This document shows positions 1-8,977 of a stretch of DNA of 20,164 nucleotides, in pieces. The stretch comes from Didymodactylos carnosus (Eukaryota > Rotifera > Eurotatoria > Philodinida > Philodinidae). Under the pieces are notes generated by a model. That model saw only the letters and a program-made list of their open reading frames with translations, searched no databases and was not told the origin of the DNA. Every line of letters begins with the position of its first letter. Position 1 is the first letter of the stretch. The stretch is from NCBI GenBank assembly GCA_905250885.1, contig CAJNOQ010003477.1, forward strand, positions 1 through 20,164, read 5' to 3'. Made by a program: the position numbers and the translations under genes.

Positions 1-32
1 AATAGAGTAGGGTATAAATATGACAGTGGTAT

Positions 33-154
33 CCCAAGCAAAAACGACCCAATTTTTTGGGTTATTTATCTAGATTCAGCTCCACGTACATCTAGATGCA
101 CGTAGACCTGAATCTAGATAAATAACCCAAAAAATTGGGTCGTTTTTGCTTGGG
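33..154. mobile_element. 122-bp near-perfect palindromic (foldback) element
   Basis: The outer 46 bases (33-78) are an exact reverse complement of 109-154, starting CCCAAGCAAAAACGACCC. The 30-base centre (79-108) is itself nearly palindromic around TCTAGA, with a few mismatches, so the whole unit could fold into one long hairpin. The flanks are TA followed by T on the left and TA on the right, which could be a TA target duplication but is too short to prove it. No coding capacity is present. It is best read as a MITE or snap-back element that would need a transposase supplied elsewhere. Confidence 0.8.
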
Positions 155-162
155 TAGATGTA

Positions 163-942
163 CAAACAGTTATATTAGACAAACAGCGAGAGCTGAAAAG
201 CCAAAACAAGAACATAAAGATGCTTTTCGAGGTATTGGATTCTCAAGGAACCATGGTCTAGCTACTCGTCATAGAACAAACTGAACAACATACTGAATCG
301 AACGACAACGAGTTCCTTTTAATTCGATTGGGACTTGTTTTCTGGCGTCGACACGATCTACGTGGTTTTTCCCTACATTTTATTTTGTATATATAAAGTT
401 ATTTTATTATATCAACCTTTGCCGTCTTTCATACGCCTTTTTTCTATGGGAAAAATCCAGTTTTTCAAAAATCTCGCGAAAAAAGTCAAAAAATCACCGT
501 TTTCTAGTTTTTTACCTACAAAATCCACAATTTTCATTCGAATGTTTTGATCAACCTGTCGTCTGAACGAGTAAAACAAACTGAATAATATCTAATACTT
601 ACAGAAAATTTTTAATGAGGATTCGACTGGAAGTGGTTTTACGGTTAGAGGTGTTAGTCGATTACTTTACCGTATCATATTGAAAACTTTATCGGTGGCG
701 ACGGCGAAAAACTAAAGAAACATTTTCTGCCCTTGGCGACGGCGGCGTGAAAATTTTAAAAAAGCTTATAATTTTCAATAAATAAAAAAGTTTTGAAAAA
801 GTTTCGGATCAGCGGCGGCGGCGAAAAACTGAAGTTTCCCTAACATTATCTAAATTCCCAATAAGACAAATTCAAAGAGTTGCCGGGAATTGACGTTACC
901 ACTATGCTGTGGAGGAAAATTTCTCATCTACTGATTAATTAG
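163..942 (+). pseudogene. coding-like fragments of an unrecognised spliced gene
   Basis: Three short + strand stretches read like exons but do not assemble into a clean gene. The first, around 169-252, encodes a charged, coiled-coil-like piece including LDKQRELKSQNKNIKMLFEV, with a possible donor GAG|GTATTG. The second follows an acceptor ACTTACAG (ends 604) and reads NEDSTGSGFTVRGVSRLL before running into a GC-rich repeat and a stop at 713. The third, from about 866, reads KFKELPGIDVTTMLWRKI and stops at TAG 940-942. The third stretch is in phase with the terminal exon at 1003 if the donor at 962 is used, so they may be one gene broken by that stop and by the repeat insertion. I do not recognise the protein family. 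A real gene with exons I have misplaced is the alternative. Confidence 0.3.
691..838. repeat. GC-rich GGCGRCGGCG repeat island
   Basis: Three GC-rich clusters in otherwise AT-rich DNA: GGTGGCGACGGCGAAAAACT at 695-714, GGCGACGGCGGCG near 735-747, and GCGGCGGCGGCGAAAAACTG near 812-831. The first and last share the core GGCGRCGGCGAAAAACT followed by AAG, so this is an interrupted direct repeat with an AT-rich spacer. It overlaps the second coding-like fragment upstream. It could be a fragment of a GC-rich transposon subterminal region, like the hAT-like elements further right, but no terminal inverted repeats were found. Confidence 0.5.
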
Positions 943-1002
943 TTTTTACAGTGGAATTTTAGTATATAAAAAGCTTTATTATTGCTTTCACATTAATTTC
1001 AG

Positions 1003-1199
1003 ATGGAAATTGCAAATCCCACTTGCAGTATGAATCTGTGCTATTTGAACCTTCTCGTAATTTAGAGATATTCCGGAACCCTTTTGTCTGTTTAAGTGAA
1101 ATTGTAAATCTAGAATCTTGGAATTCACTGGAAGTTGGGGACTCAGATCCTGATGAAGCATCTACGCTTAGTTTGACTCATACACGTTTTCAAATCTGA
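1003..1199 (+). CDS. putative 3' terminal exon of an unrecognised spliced gene (partial)
   Basis: After a good acceptor (TTAATTTCAG, ending at 1002) a frame stays open for 64 codons to TGA at 1197-1199. It has protein-like composition, including GNCKSHLQYESVLFEPSRNL at the start and an acidic, Ser/Thr-rich tail. A donor GTATAT at 962 gives a 41-bp intron and supplies the first base of the split codon. The stop overlaps the poly(A) signal AATAAA at 1199-1204, and the convergent neighbour has its own signal at 1236-1241, so both genes appear to end in the same 40 bases. I do not recognise the family. An in-frame TAG at 940-942 in the apparent upstream exon suggests either a pseudogene or a wrong upstream exon model. 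Confidence 0.4.
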
Positions 1200-1204
1200 A
1201 TAAA
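1199..1204 (+). promoter_or_regulatory. poly(A) signal overlapping the stop codon
   Basis: AATAAA begins on the last base of the TGA stop of the terminal exon at 1003-1199. The position suits cleavage shortly downstream, just before the convergent APP1-like gene. Confidence 0.45.
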
Positions 1205-1235
1205 AGTTCCAACCATTTAACATTTTTAAACACAC

Positions 1236-1241
1236 TTTATT
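1236..1241 (-). promoter_or_regulatory. poly(A) signal of the APP1-like gene
   Basis: TTTATT on the + strand is AATAAA on the minus strand, about 22 bases after the TAA stop at 1264. This is a normal distance for a compact 3' UTR. Confidence 0.6.
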
Positions 1242-1263
1242 TTTTACAATGTAATACAATAAG

Positions 1264-2540
1264 TTATTTTTCAATTTTAAAGTTTTCTGGTAAATCGTTT
1301 CCATTTTCAAATGTTTGCCATTTTTCTTTAGGTATTCGACTGAACACTTGCTCTAATCGTTTTTGTCCATCACTATCATCTGAATATTTTCGAATAAATA
1401 TTTTTGCAATTCGTTGTGGATATTGTTCATAAATTCGTGCATAAATTTCCGGATCTTTTTGAAATATATCTCCTAATAATACGAAATATCGCGAACGTGT
1501 TTGATCCAAAAACATTTTTAATACTTTTGATTTTTGACTAATATACGATTGAGACATGAAAAAATTAATAAAATTTTTATCAAACCATGTGAAATGACGC
1601 ATATGAGCAGAACCTAATGGAAATTTTTCACGTTCAAAAAAATCACGTAAAAATGGATACAACTGATCGGGACTAGCTACAACGACATAAAATATCAACA
1701 TTAGAAAAATAAGAATTTTAGATGTATATGCTAGCATTCTCTTCTAACATACTTAAATGTGATGTGTTTAAACGGTCGGTGTATACCTGTTAGATAGTGA
1801 AATGTCGCATTATACCTTTGTTCCCATTGTCTATAACGTTTGGCCATATTTTCAATAGCTTTATATTCTCCACTGAACGTATTCACTAGTACACGTCTGG
1901 CACTTGTTACTCCAGTAACTTTAATGGTATCATCTATATCACTAATGAAAGATATACCATTGTCATCACACAAATAGATTTCTCCTGTTTCATTGATATA
2001 TTGATAAGTGTTAAATGTAGATACTTGAAATAGTACTTTTCCTCCGACTCCACCTGGTTGACGATATTTTTCAATATCATTGTTTGATATTCGAAACTTT
2101 GTCGATATAAGACCTTTATTATCCGTTTCGGTACATAGTTGTTTGGATAAACCTTCTAGACATAATTCACGATGTTTCTTGCCACTAGCCGTAAAATAAG
2201 CTACACGCTCTTCGTTTATGTCTGACACGGTTGTTGATAGAGCTGTATGAGCGATAAAGGAGCGAAATGGATTTTCTTCAAAAAACCAACCTGAAGTAGA
2301 TTTAAAAAAAAATGTTATTTAATTGGTTGAAATACGACTAATTTATTTACCTTGAGCATATACTATCCAATCTTCAGTTGATTTGGCATTGACTGTAAAT
2401 CCTAATGTGGATGAATGATAACGAAATGCAACGGATGGTACAAGAAACAGTTTTTCAGGTCCAGGTAATAAAAACTGAGATGAATATTGAAATTGAACAT
2501 AGAATATGAATACAGAGTAAAGTAGTATTTGACTGTTCAT
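1264..2540 (-). CDS. secreted APP1-type phosphatidate phosphatase-like protein (3 exons)
   Basis: Three exons on the minus strand: 2351-2540, 1787-2290 and 1264-1676. The introns are 2291-2350 (GTAAAT...CTTCAG) and 1677-1786 (GTATAC...TTGTAG). The joined frame gives 368 residues. Residues 1-22 are a hydrophobic signal peptide or anchor. The rest matches the APP1 (DUF2183) HAD-like catalytic domain: DIDDT with the nucleophile and acid aspartates at 181 and 183, FHYLTASP at 227-234, conserved lysines near 280-282, and the acidic loop GDIFQKDPEIY at 300-310. Yeast App1 hydrolyses phosphatidate to diacylglycerol. Here the activity and substrate are inferred. The loop reads GDIF where the family usually has GDSG, which may affect catalysis. 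The signal sequence suggests secretion or the endomembrane lumen rather than yeast App1's actin-patch location. The start is the first ATG, with a possible splice acceptor 20 bases upstream. Confidence 0.9.
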
Positions 2541-2560
2541 TGTTCAGCAATGATCGATTT

Positions 2561-2566
2561 CTAAAG
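2561..2566 (-). promoter_or_regulatory. possible trans-splice or 5' UTR splice acceptor
   Basis: On the minus strand the sequence TGCTTCTTTAG ends 20 bases before the ATG of the APP1-like gene. A pyrimidine-rich AG at this distance fits either a 5' UTR intron or spliced-leader addition. No TATA box is evident upstream. Confidence 0.3.
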
Positions 2567-2864
2567 AAGCATTAAAGATGACAGAGTGTGTATATTCAGA
2601 TAAATGTATGACTGTTCTCAGTCGTCGAGAATAATTGTTAGCGGTCTTTAACAGTAATGAGTAATCGCTAAATCAAATGCTACAAGCAACTCTCATGCCT
2701 ATGTTTAATATCAGACTCTGATATTCAGACGTTCTGAGTTTAAATATAACGAATAAGACAAAAGTATTCAGTTTCTGTAGAAGCAAAGTCTATTTTCTGA
2801 TTATCGGTTAAAAATCAATCGGTTACCATTAATTATCAATTTAGATATGAACTTAAAAAAACGA
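2567..2864. other. upstream region of the APP1-like gene, no gene seen
   Basis: No open frame of interest. It contains a 19-bp odd palindrome at 2707-2725 (AATATCAGA-C-TCTGATATT) about 170 bp upstream of the APP1-like start. This could be a protein-binding site or chance. Confidence 0.4.
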
Positions 2865-3146
2865 ATTAAAAAATTCATAATCCAGTCAAGATCCATCGAA
2901 ATTATGTCAGAATATCAAGATGTACTCTATTTTACCTATTCAATACGATTTTTTAATTGAGAATAGTAAAAAACCTTCTTGTACTTCTCAGAAGATTTCT
3001 AGAAAACTTTTTCAAATACCAAAGTATTTTCTGTTGATTTTTAAAGCTTCTGTTGAACTGCATAGTATTGAGCCGATAAAATAGAATACATCTTGATGTT
3101 CTGACATAATTTCGATGAATCTTGACTGGATTATGAATTTGTTAAT
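2865..3146. mobile_element. foldback MITE, arms about 82 bp
   Basis: Bases 2865-2946 are a near-perfect reverse complement of 3064-3146. The arms share AAATTCATAATCCAGTCAAG, ATCGAAATTATGTCAGAA and ATCAAGATGTA with only scattered mismatches. The loop (about 117 bp) has no coding capacity. Clear target-site duplications were not seen. The structure is that of a short non-autonomous DNA element. Confidence 0.75.
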
Positions 3147-3284
3147 TTTACTTGAAAATAGACAAAAATGGTTTATTCCACCTAATATAGGTTTTCACTA
3201 GGTTCCTGGAGGTTTTCCGGAAAACAAATATTGCCGCTAAATTGAGCGGGGTTGATTACCTGTGTTTCCATTACTTCTGGAATT

Positions 3285-3382
3285 ACGACACCTAAAGAAA
3301 TAGTGATCCTGAGACTCTCAGGAAATCTGATGCCACATCTGAACCGAGACAACTTAAGAGTTCGCTTAGTTCGCATTTTGAA
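3285..3382 (+). repeat. dispersed repeat, copy A (coding-like)
   Basis: This segment matches 18623-18720 without any indel in an 84-base core, where I count 61 identical bases by hand. Both copies translate in the same frame to related peptides sharing TPKEI, IL, L, LN, LR and RLV. Copy A sits in an open frame of 75 codons (3252-3479). It may be a fragment of a transposon protein or of a multigene family exon. I do not recognise it. Confidence 0.55.
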
Positions 3383-3479
3383 GAGGATACTTTGGACTAT
3401 GTTGGAATGGAAATCGCCAAGTCTTATTTTTTATCGTTTTGGAGTTATTCGAAAAGCAACTGAGTGCCTTGAATTTTAG

Positions 3480-4691
3480 CGTCGATAATAGTTAAAAAAT
3501 TTTATGAAATTTTTAAGTTTGTGCCTTTTTTAAAAAAAACCTTGCACGTTCTGTCATAATTCTAAAAGCATAATTCTTGCGTAGATCGACAGAGAAATGT
3601 GTGAAGAATATTTACTATGACAAAAAGTGTGAAAAAAATTTTCTTTGCTTCCGAGTTTTTACTAATTATCGCTAATTAACGTTAATTTCGTCTGCTCTAT
3701 TTCTTTAAAGTCGCATTTGTGCAATAATGACCGAATCAAAAATATCGAGTGACACCTCATCTGGTATAGGATTTTACGGACTATAAGATAGACTACTTTA
3801 TATTTTATCGGATTGATCTTTGAAGAGTTAAAAAATTCGTTTTGTGCAATAAAGAGACGTGCTCAGACGTTTTTGATGCGCCCAATTATTAAAAGTGATT
3901 TCTTTTATTATTTTCCTTATCGCAAACGATGATGAACACATGTGTCGTTACGCAGGTGTGTATAAAGCAGCCTATTTTGTAGTCCGTGAAATTCTGTGAC
4001 GGATAAGGTGTATCTTAAAGTTTTTTGTTCGAAAATTTGAGGAAGCTTTTAACTACTTTTTTTTTCGAGTGTTTTTTCGAGCAAAAACTAATGTTTAGTG
4101 AGTACCTTGCCAACAATTTCGCTCGAAGGAGGCATTTTGAGGCAAAAGTATAGGTACAAAAGTTGTTCAGAATCGAATTCTGTGGAATATGAGACGGGGA
4201 TTATTTTAAATTCCGTAAACTCGAAATTCTAACAGAAAGATAAAATTTAAATTTCTCCGTCAAGTCTTATTCGAAAACGACAAAAATATATCTGGAGTTT
4301 GATGTCCCCTATCGAATGATGCCAAAAAGAGATTTTCATCTTTAAAAGTATAAATTTTATTCACATTTAAAAAGATTTGAATTAACTTAAAAAAAAAACG
4401 TTTTCTCGAAAACTATAAGTACGGGAACCAAATACATTTCAGAATGTACATTTAAAAGTGTCCTCTACAAACTGATGGAAAAAAAATCGAGAGTGAGAGT
4501 ATCCCCGTTAAAGAGTTCTTTAAAATTATTTTCAAAAATGATACTTACGTGTATACTTTAAATTCTTATATCGAATCACATTAGATTATCTCCATTGAAA
4601 AGTTTGCAACAGTTCAACTAACTAACTGACAATATGTACTATTATTCAAAGATCTAAAAATAACAGAGAAAAGTCAATTCATGACGATGAC
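3480..4691. other. AT-rich non-coding stretch, nothing recognised
   Basis: No open frame reaching 61 codons, no RNA gene signature, and no strong internal repeat was found on either strand. Homopolymer A/T runs are common. Confidence 0.5.
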
Positions 4692-4912
4692 TACTCTCTA
4701 AAACAAAATTGTATTCTTGGAAAAACCGACAGAAACGAATTTCCTTATCAGCTCAAAAATCTTTGTTGAGCTTCGGAAGCATCGAAACCGTATCCTATAG
4801 TGTCATTTTTGAAAATCATGTGAGCATTTTCGAAGGTTCACAAATCCATTTTGAATGGTGAAAACCCCCTTTTCTGTCAGATTTCAAGAATACAATTTTT
4901 TTAGAGAGGGTA
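4692..4912. mobile_element. foldback MITE, 221 bp
   Basis: The left end (4692-4732: CTCTCTAAAACAAAATTGTA, then TTCTTGG...CGACAG) is inverted at 4874-4912 (CTGTCAG...CAAGAATACAATTTTTTTAG, then AGAGG). The arms are about 40 bp with scattered mismatches. The interior is non-coding. This fits a short non-autonomous element with terminal inverted repeats. Target duplications were not resolved. Confidence 0.6.
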
Positions 4913-5084
4913 CTGTGAAGGAGAAAAATTCGTATATAATACACAATAGTAGAAAACTCATGTAAAGAATAGATTGTTTGCAAAGCTTGAACAGTTACAA
5001 GTGCTGAAGAATTATATCATATGACCATATTGTTTACAACACCTCTAATCTAACCAATGTGGTTGCTGTTATTCACTATACAGA

Positions 5085-5263
5085 GGATATCAAATGTCAT
5101 TAGCGAAAAAAATGACTGTAATTTTGTCATTTTCCTTGTTTGATAGAAAAATGTTCAACGTTCAACATTTTAATATAATAGAAAAATAAAATGAAATAAA
5201 ACTCTTAAAAATTTAAAATAAAAATTGTTGTATTAATGGTAAAATTTGAATCTGTACCGTTGA
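5085..5263. repeat. large inverted duplication, left arm
   Basis: Read forward, this arm matches the reverse complement of 7026-7185 and then continues into the reverse complement of 6292-6333. Shared blocks include TAGCGAAAAAAATGA, ATAGAAAAATGTTCAA, TATAATAGAAAAATAAAATG and ATTAATGGTAAAATTTGAAT. The arm is continuous here, so the break in the right arm is the derived state. The segment is diverged but collinear and carries no convincing gene. Confidence 0.7.
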
Positions 5264-5336
5264 TTCATCATCATCAAGTTTTCAACTATTTTTACTGTTA
5301 ATTCTTCATCTTTATCATAGGATTGTTGACTTGAAC

Positions 5337-5621
5337 AGATATCTAGCGTATATCGCATCTTCTTCTTTTATTTCATCTATTGATTGATCTATTTAGTATC
5401 GATATAGCAAAAATTCGTTGTTCTAAACGGTTATCCAGTTATAGCGCATGTGGTCAAAGAAAGAACGAAAAAAAGAATGGAAGTAGAAAATTTCTTAGCT
5501 TTAGACGGAGATGAGTCATCCTTTGTGGATAACCGTTTAGAATAATGAATTTTTGCTATATCGATGACTAAATAGATCAAGAAGATGAAATAAAAGAAGA
5601 TGCGATATACGCTAGATGTCT
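5337..5621. mobile_element. foldback MITE, 285 bp, arms about 96-101 bp
   Basis: The left arm 5337-5437 is inverted at 5526-5621. Both contain ATCTAGCGTATATCGCATCT, CGATATAGCAAAAATTC and TCTAAACGGTTATCCA (or their complements), differing by a few substitutions and small indels. The 88-base loop is non-coding. The element lies in the loop of the larger inverted duplication, and a hAT-like element begins 18 bases after it. Confidence 0.75.
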
Positions 5622-5639
5622 AATGCATGTTGTACAGTT

Positions 5640-6017
5640 CAGAGGTCGATACGGGCCTGGCTTTTGGTCGGACCGGACCGGGCCGGGATAGAGAATTTTA
5701 TAGAATGATCGGGCCGGACCCAACTTAGAATTTTTAAGCATGCGTGAATTTTTAATTTATGTGTACACTCGGTACCGAGAAATGATAAAAATATAAATAT
5801 TAGCTTGAGAAATACGTTTACACCGCTTAGTCAGCAAAAGCATAACAGATGCAGGAAGAAAATCTTGCAAAGTGTCGGATCTGGCCGGGCCAGAAAAGTT
5901 TCACGATTGGTCGGGCCAGGCCAGATAAATTCTACGTTTAGTCGGGTCGAGTCGGGTTTGGTTCGAAAACTTTCAGCATCGGGCCGGATCATAATTTTCG
6001 GCCCGTGCGAATCTCTG
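5640..6017. mobile_element. non-autonomous hAT-like element, GC-rich (378 bp)
   Basis: The left end CAGAGGTCGATACGGGCC resembles the inverted right end CAGAGATTCGCACGGGCC. The flanking octamers GTACAGTT (5632-5639) and GTACGATT (6018-6025) agree at 6 of 8 positions, consistent with an aged 8-bp hAT target duplication. The interior holds many degenerate CGGGCC/GGCCGG/GTCGGG units, very unlike the AT-rich surroundings, as in transposons whose subterminal repeats bind transposase. There is no transposase coding. Confidence 0.65.
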
Positions 6018-6059
6018 GTACGATTTGTAATAAAAAATTTGACGTATTATATGCCACAT

Positions 6060-6317
6060 CTATCTTAGAGAAATATTTAATTCATTTGAAATGTAATGAA
6101 GACTGTTTGCTGGCTGAGAATCGAGATGATCAACAATTGGAAGAAATTTATCGCTGGTGACAACTAGCAGCCTTCCTGTACGATTACCGTCTTCAAACAA
6201 TCCATTCCAACGAAATTTATCATTAATTGACCTATTGTCTTGTCTGTTGGAATATCTGACCAAAATACTGCCTTGTAAATGACGACGTATCAATGTTACA
6301 GATTCAAATTTTACCAT
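6060..6317 (-). CDS. doubtful small ORF, 85 aa, no recognised domain
   Basis: An open frame starting MVKFESVTLIRRHLQGS with no motif I recognise. Its first codons fall in the inverted duplication. The left arm carries the same ATG and MVKFESV reading at 5236, where the frame stops after about 21 codons. The shared start could therefore be the relic of a duplicated first exon, or plain non-coding repeat. No splice partner or poly(A) signal supports it. Confidence 0.15.
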   Translation of the reverse strand: MVKFESVTLIRRHLQGSILVRYSNRQDNRSINDKFRWNGLFEDGNRTGRLLVVTSDKFLPIVDHLDSQPANSLHYISNELNISLR

Positions 6318-6333
6318 TAATACAATAATTTTG
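6292..6333. repeat. large inverted duplication, right arm, first part
   Basis: The reverse complement of this stretch matches 5222-5263, including ATTGTATTAATGGTAAAATT. The homology stops at 6333 and resumes at 7026, marking an insertion of about 690 bp in this arm. Confidence 0.7.
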
Positions 6334-6636
6334 TGAACACTTCCTAGGACTTATCCGTTTCCCGAAGGGAAAGGAAGTTTGAATTATAAAGTTTATATAC
6401 GAAGATTTTTGTGGTTTGCAGAGGGTTTTTTGTCATTCAGGGACAAAAAAGTCGTTAGAAACGACAATAAAACGCTTTACGAAACTCCCGTTTTTTGACC
6501 CATTTTCTACGGGATGCAACGCGTGTAAACGTGTTTTAAGAAATATCATCGTATTTTCGTTCTTTTTCAGTTTTAGATCATCAGTTTTATATTTCCTTTA
6601 TTATAGACTTTCAACTATTTTAAGATCAAGCCCCAC

Positions 6637-6705
6637 TGGGTAGCCAGATGAGTAGCCATCGTTCGTTGGTTACTAGAACGATTCAGGAGTTGCAGACTCA
6701 ATCCC
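6637..6705 (+). other. tRNA-like stretch, possible SINE head
   Basis: TAGCCAGATGAG resembles a pol III A box. About 50 bases on, GCAGACTCAATCCC resembles a B box (GGTTCRANNCC). Between them ATCGTTC and GAACGAT can pair as a 7-bp stem around an 11-base loop. It does not fold as a proper cloverleaf, so it is not called a tRNA gene. Confidence 0.2.
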
Positions 6706-6750
6706 AAAACGCGTTTTTCTTCGTTTCAAATGAAACATTTAACGCGTTTT
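6706..6750. repeat. hairpin with AAAACGCGTT arms
   Basis: AAAACGCGTT (6706-6715) is inverted as AACGCGTTTT (6741-6750). Inside it GTTTC-AAAT-GAAAC forms a second stem. It directly follows the tRNA-like stretch within the insertion. Confidence 0.5.
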
Positions 6751-7025
6751 AAGGCCAATTTTTTTGTGCCTGGGCAGTAGCTGTAAAATTTCGGGGTGAA
6801 ATTGTGATTGATCAAATTTCAGCTTAAATTTGGTGTTTACGGCTACTGAAATGTGTTTTTAAATGTACTGAATGGACTACTGACGACAGTGTGTTATTGA
6901 TCTGATGTTGTTAGACAAAAGTTTTAAAAATTATTACAATATATTATTACATGTTCTATGGTATAGTCCAATAGTTCAATAGGAAGTTTTTATACTTTTG
7001 CTTCGTAGAAGCAACGCTGACAAGC

Positions 7026-7185
7026 TTTTTATTTTAAACTTTCAAGAGTATTATTTCATTTTATTTTTCTATTATATCTAAAATTTTGAACATTTTTCTA
7101 TTTAAAAAAAAATGAGTTCATTTAGCCGAAAAAATGACGAAGTTATAATCATTTTTTTCGCTAGTAACTTCTGAAACTTTCTGTA
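7026..7185. repeat. large inverted duplication, right arm, second part
   Basis: The reverse complement matches 5085-5230 in order: TATACAG, TAGCGAAAAAAATGA, ATAGAAAAATGTTCAA and TATAATAGAAAAATAAAATG. Homology fades beyond about 7185. Confidence 0.7.
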
Positions 7186-8672
7186 TAACTTGAATTTTCT
7201 TACCGTGTTACATGCACATGATGAAATTTTTCATGTGATTATCACTATTTTTGTCGACAATCATCAAATCAATATCATGCATCATTATTTTTGGTGATCG
7301 AAAAACTCTAACGTATAAATAAATAATATAAACACTATAATTAGGCTGACAGACTTTTTATGTGATTTTTATGATGAAAACTGTGGGATAAATTCTTCAA
7401 TGACCCGGATCACCCTTTCACACTAAACAGATTAACATATGTGTACACTCTATAAGATCTACTAATCTTTACTCACTCATATTTACAAATCTCAATATCA
7501 AATAAGAAAAAACGCAGAATGTTTACCTACTTGTTGATGAATAATGAAGATTTTTCTTTCTTTCTTTAAGTCTCTCTATATTATATTGCCTGTTTGGTGA
7601 GATACGAAATAAAAAATTAGAACCAATTTATAAATCATAACGCTGATGGTTATCGCTATTCTCATTCTCATTCATTCAATATTAACGTCTTTGATATACG
7701 AAGATGTTACAAAGAATGGTGTTTCAATTGAATTTTTTTGTTACGATGTGATACGACTTTTTATCTTTTTACTCGGATATTTTACGTCATATGTTTCAGC
7801 TAATGAATAAATCAGTATTATTATTCATTCATTCACTTCTCGTGTCAGCCTGTTTTGTTTTCTTTTGCCTTCTCAGCTTTTGAGGGTGATGTACATGTAT
7901 ACACAATTGAAACTAATCTTTTTTCTATTCAATTTTTTCTGACTGTTTATTTTTATCATTCACGGGGGCATCATATAACTATACGTCAATCAACAATAAT
8001 CAGGAGAACCCATGGCACTCAGGAAGCATGTGTCCCTTAGAAGAACTGGAAAATAAATGAAATAAAAAATCCTCTCTGTTTGTTTTTAGCGGACATATAA
8101 ACACAAACGTTTCGATTTTATCGTATCTTACGTATAAAGTGAAACACTTTATTTTTTAGCGTGCTGATTTTTTACCGTATCAGTCAAACTTCCGGTTCAG
8201 AAAAGACACAAAATGAAGGAACAGTGACCACTTTTTGACTAAGAATCAACTAACAGACAGGCAACGGAGTTGATACGTCAGACTCAGATATGGAACATGT
8301 ATGTTTTGTTATCAGTTCTTACGATATCTCGTCTCGAATCTACTGAATTTTGAAAATCTTACGAGATCTTGCGGAATTATTTGTTCCTTTCAGAGAAGAC
8401 TTTATAAGCCCCCCTCTCCTGAATAGAAAGCTAATTTGGAATGAACTATGTTCAGAATCACTCTCTATGGATAGGACACTTTTCAAGTTTTTGAAAAAAT
8501 CTTCGAGGTGTGAAATCATAACAGAAGTCCATGAACTTTAATTCTAGAGGAAGGCAGTTTATGAGAACTGAATAAGAATCTCATCTGAATTTACCAAAAT
8601 GGTTCGTCTAGAGTCTTCAAATTGATCTGTGATCGTACAAACCTTATCGACAAATTTTAGAAGCTTATTTGC
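7186..8672. other. no supported gene; short hydrophobic ORF and hairpins
   Basis: The only frame of note is ATG 7646 to TAA 7810 on the + strand, 54 codons with two hydrophobic stretches (around residues 2-17 and 35-50). It could be an exon of a membrane protein or chance in AT-rich DNA. Small hairpins occur at 8134-8152 (ATAAAGTG-AAA-CACTTTAT) and 7213-7235. Open frames at 7855-8040 and 8350-8541 show no recognisable motif. Confidence 0.3.
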
Positions 8673-8938
8673 TCGAAACGGATTTCGAATTCAGATTCTC
8701 CATGGCCGATTACCTTGTAAGCAACAAATTATGCATCGAGATATTCTTGAAAATTTGTTTCTCGTAGCTATGCTAGATGATATTCCAAGAAATTTCTTTG
8801 ATTTCCCAAAGGCTAAACGACATCAAGAAATTTTTCAAGAGTATCTTAATCCGCAATTTGTTGCGCACAAGATAATCCATTCTAGAGAGTCCAATTCTGG
8901 AATTAGTTTCGAGTAAATAAGCTTTTAAAATTTTTGTT
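8673..8938 (+). repeat. 260-bp dispersed repeat, copy 1
   Basis: Collinear with 11921-12173 by eye. The start shares CAGATTC and CGATTACCTTGTA, the end shares AGAGTC and GCTTTTAAAATTT, and patches between them match. Copy 1 is open for 95 codons (8629-8916) with protein-like composition, but copy 2 uses a different open frame, so a conserved protein is not shown. It is probably an unclassified transposon fragment. Confidence 0.5.
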
Positions 8939-8977
8939 CTGAATCCCTGATATGCATTCTGATATTCTCAAAAGTAG

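Larger units (their letters stand above)
6334..7025. mobile_element. about 690-bp insertion splitting the right arm
   Basis: The left arm (5085-5263) is continuous, but its counterpart is split exactly here, so these bases were inserted after the inverted duplication formed. The two junctions share only T-rich sequence, so any target duplication is ambiguous. No long terminal inverted repeats were seen. The insert contains a tRNA-like stretch and a strong hairpin, listed separately. A 75-codon open frame (6416-6643) has no recognisable features. The insert might be a SINE-like or other non-autonomous element. Confidence 0.45.

Noticed and set aside
335..550. 71-codon + strand open frame
   Set aside because: Hydrophobic, AT-driven composition with no motif, splice support or homology signal. 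It lies between the coding-like fragments.
8134..8152. Histone-type 3' stem-loop
   Set aside because: The stem ATAAAGTG/CACTTTAT does not match the conserved histone stem-loop, and no histone gene is upstream.
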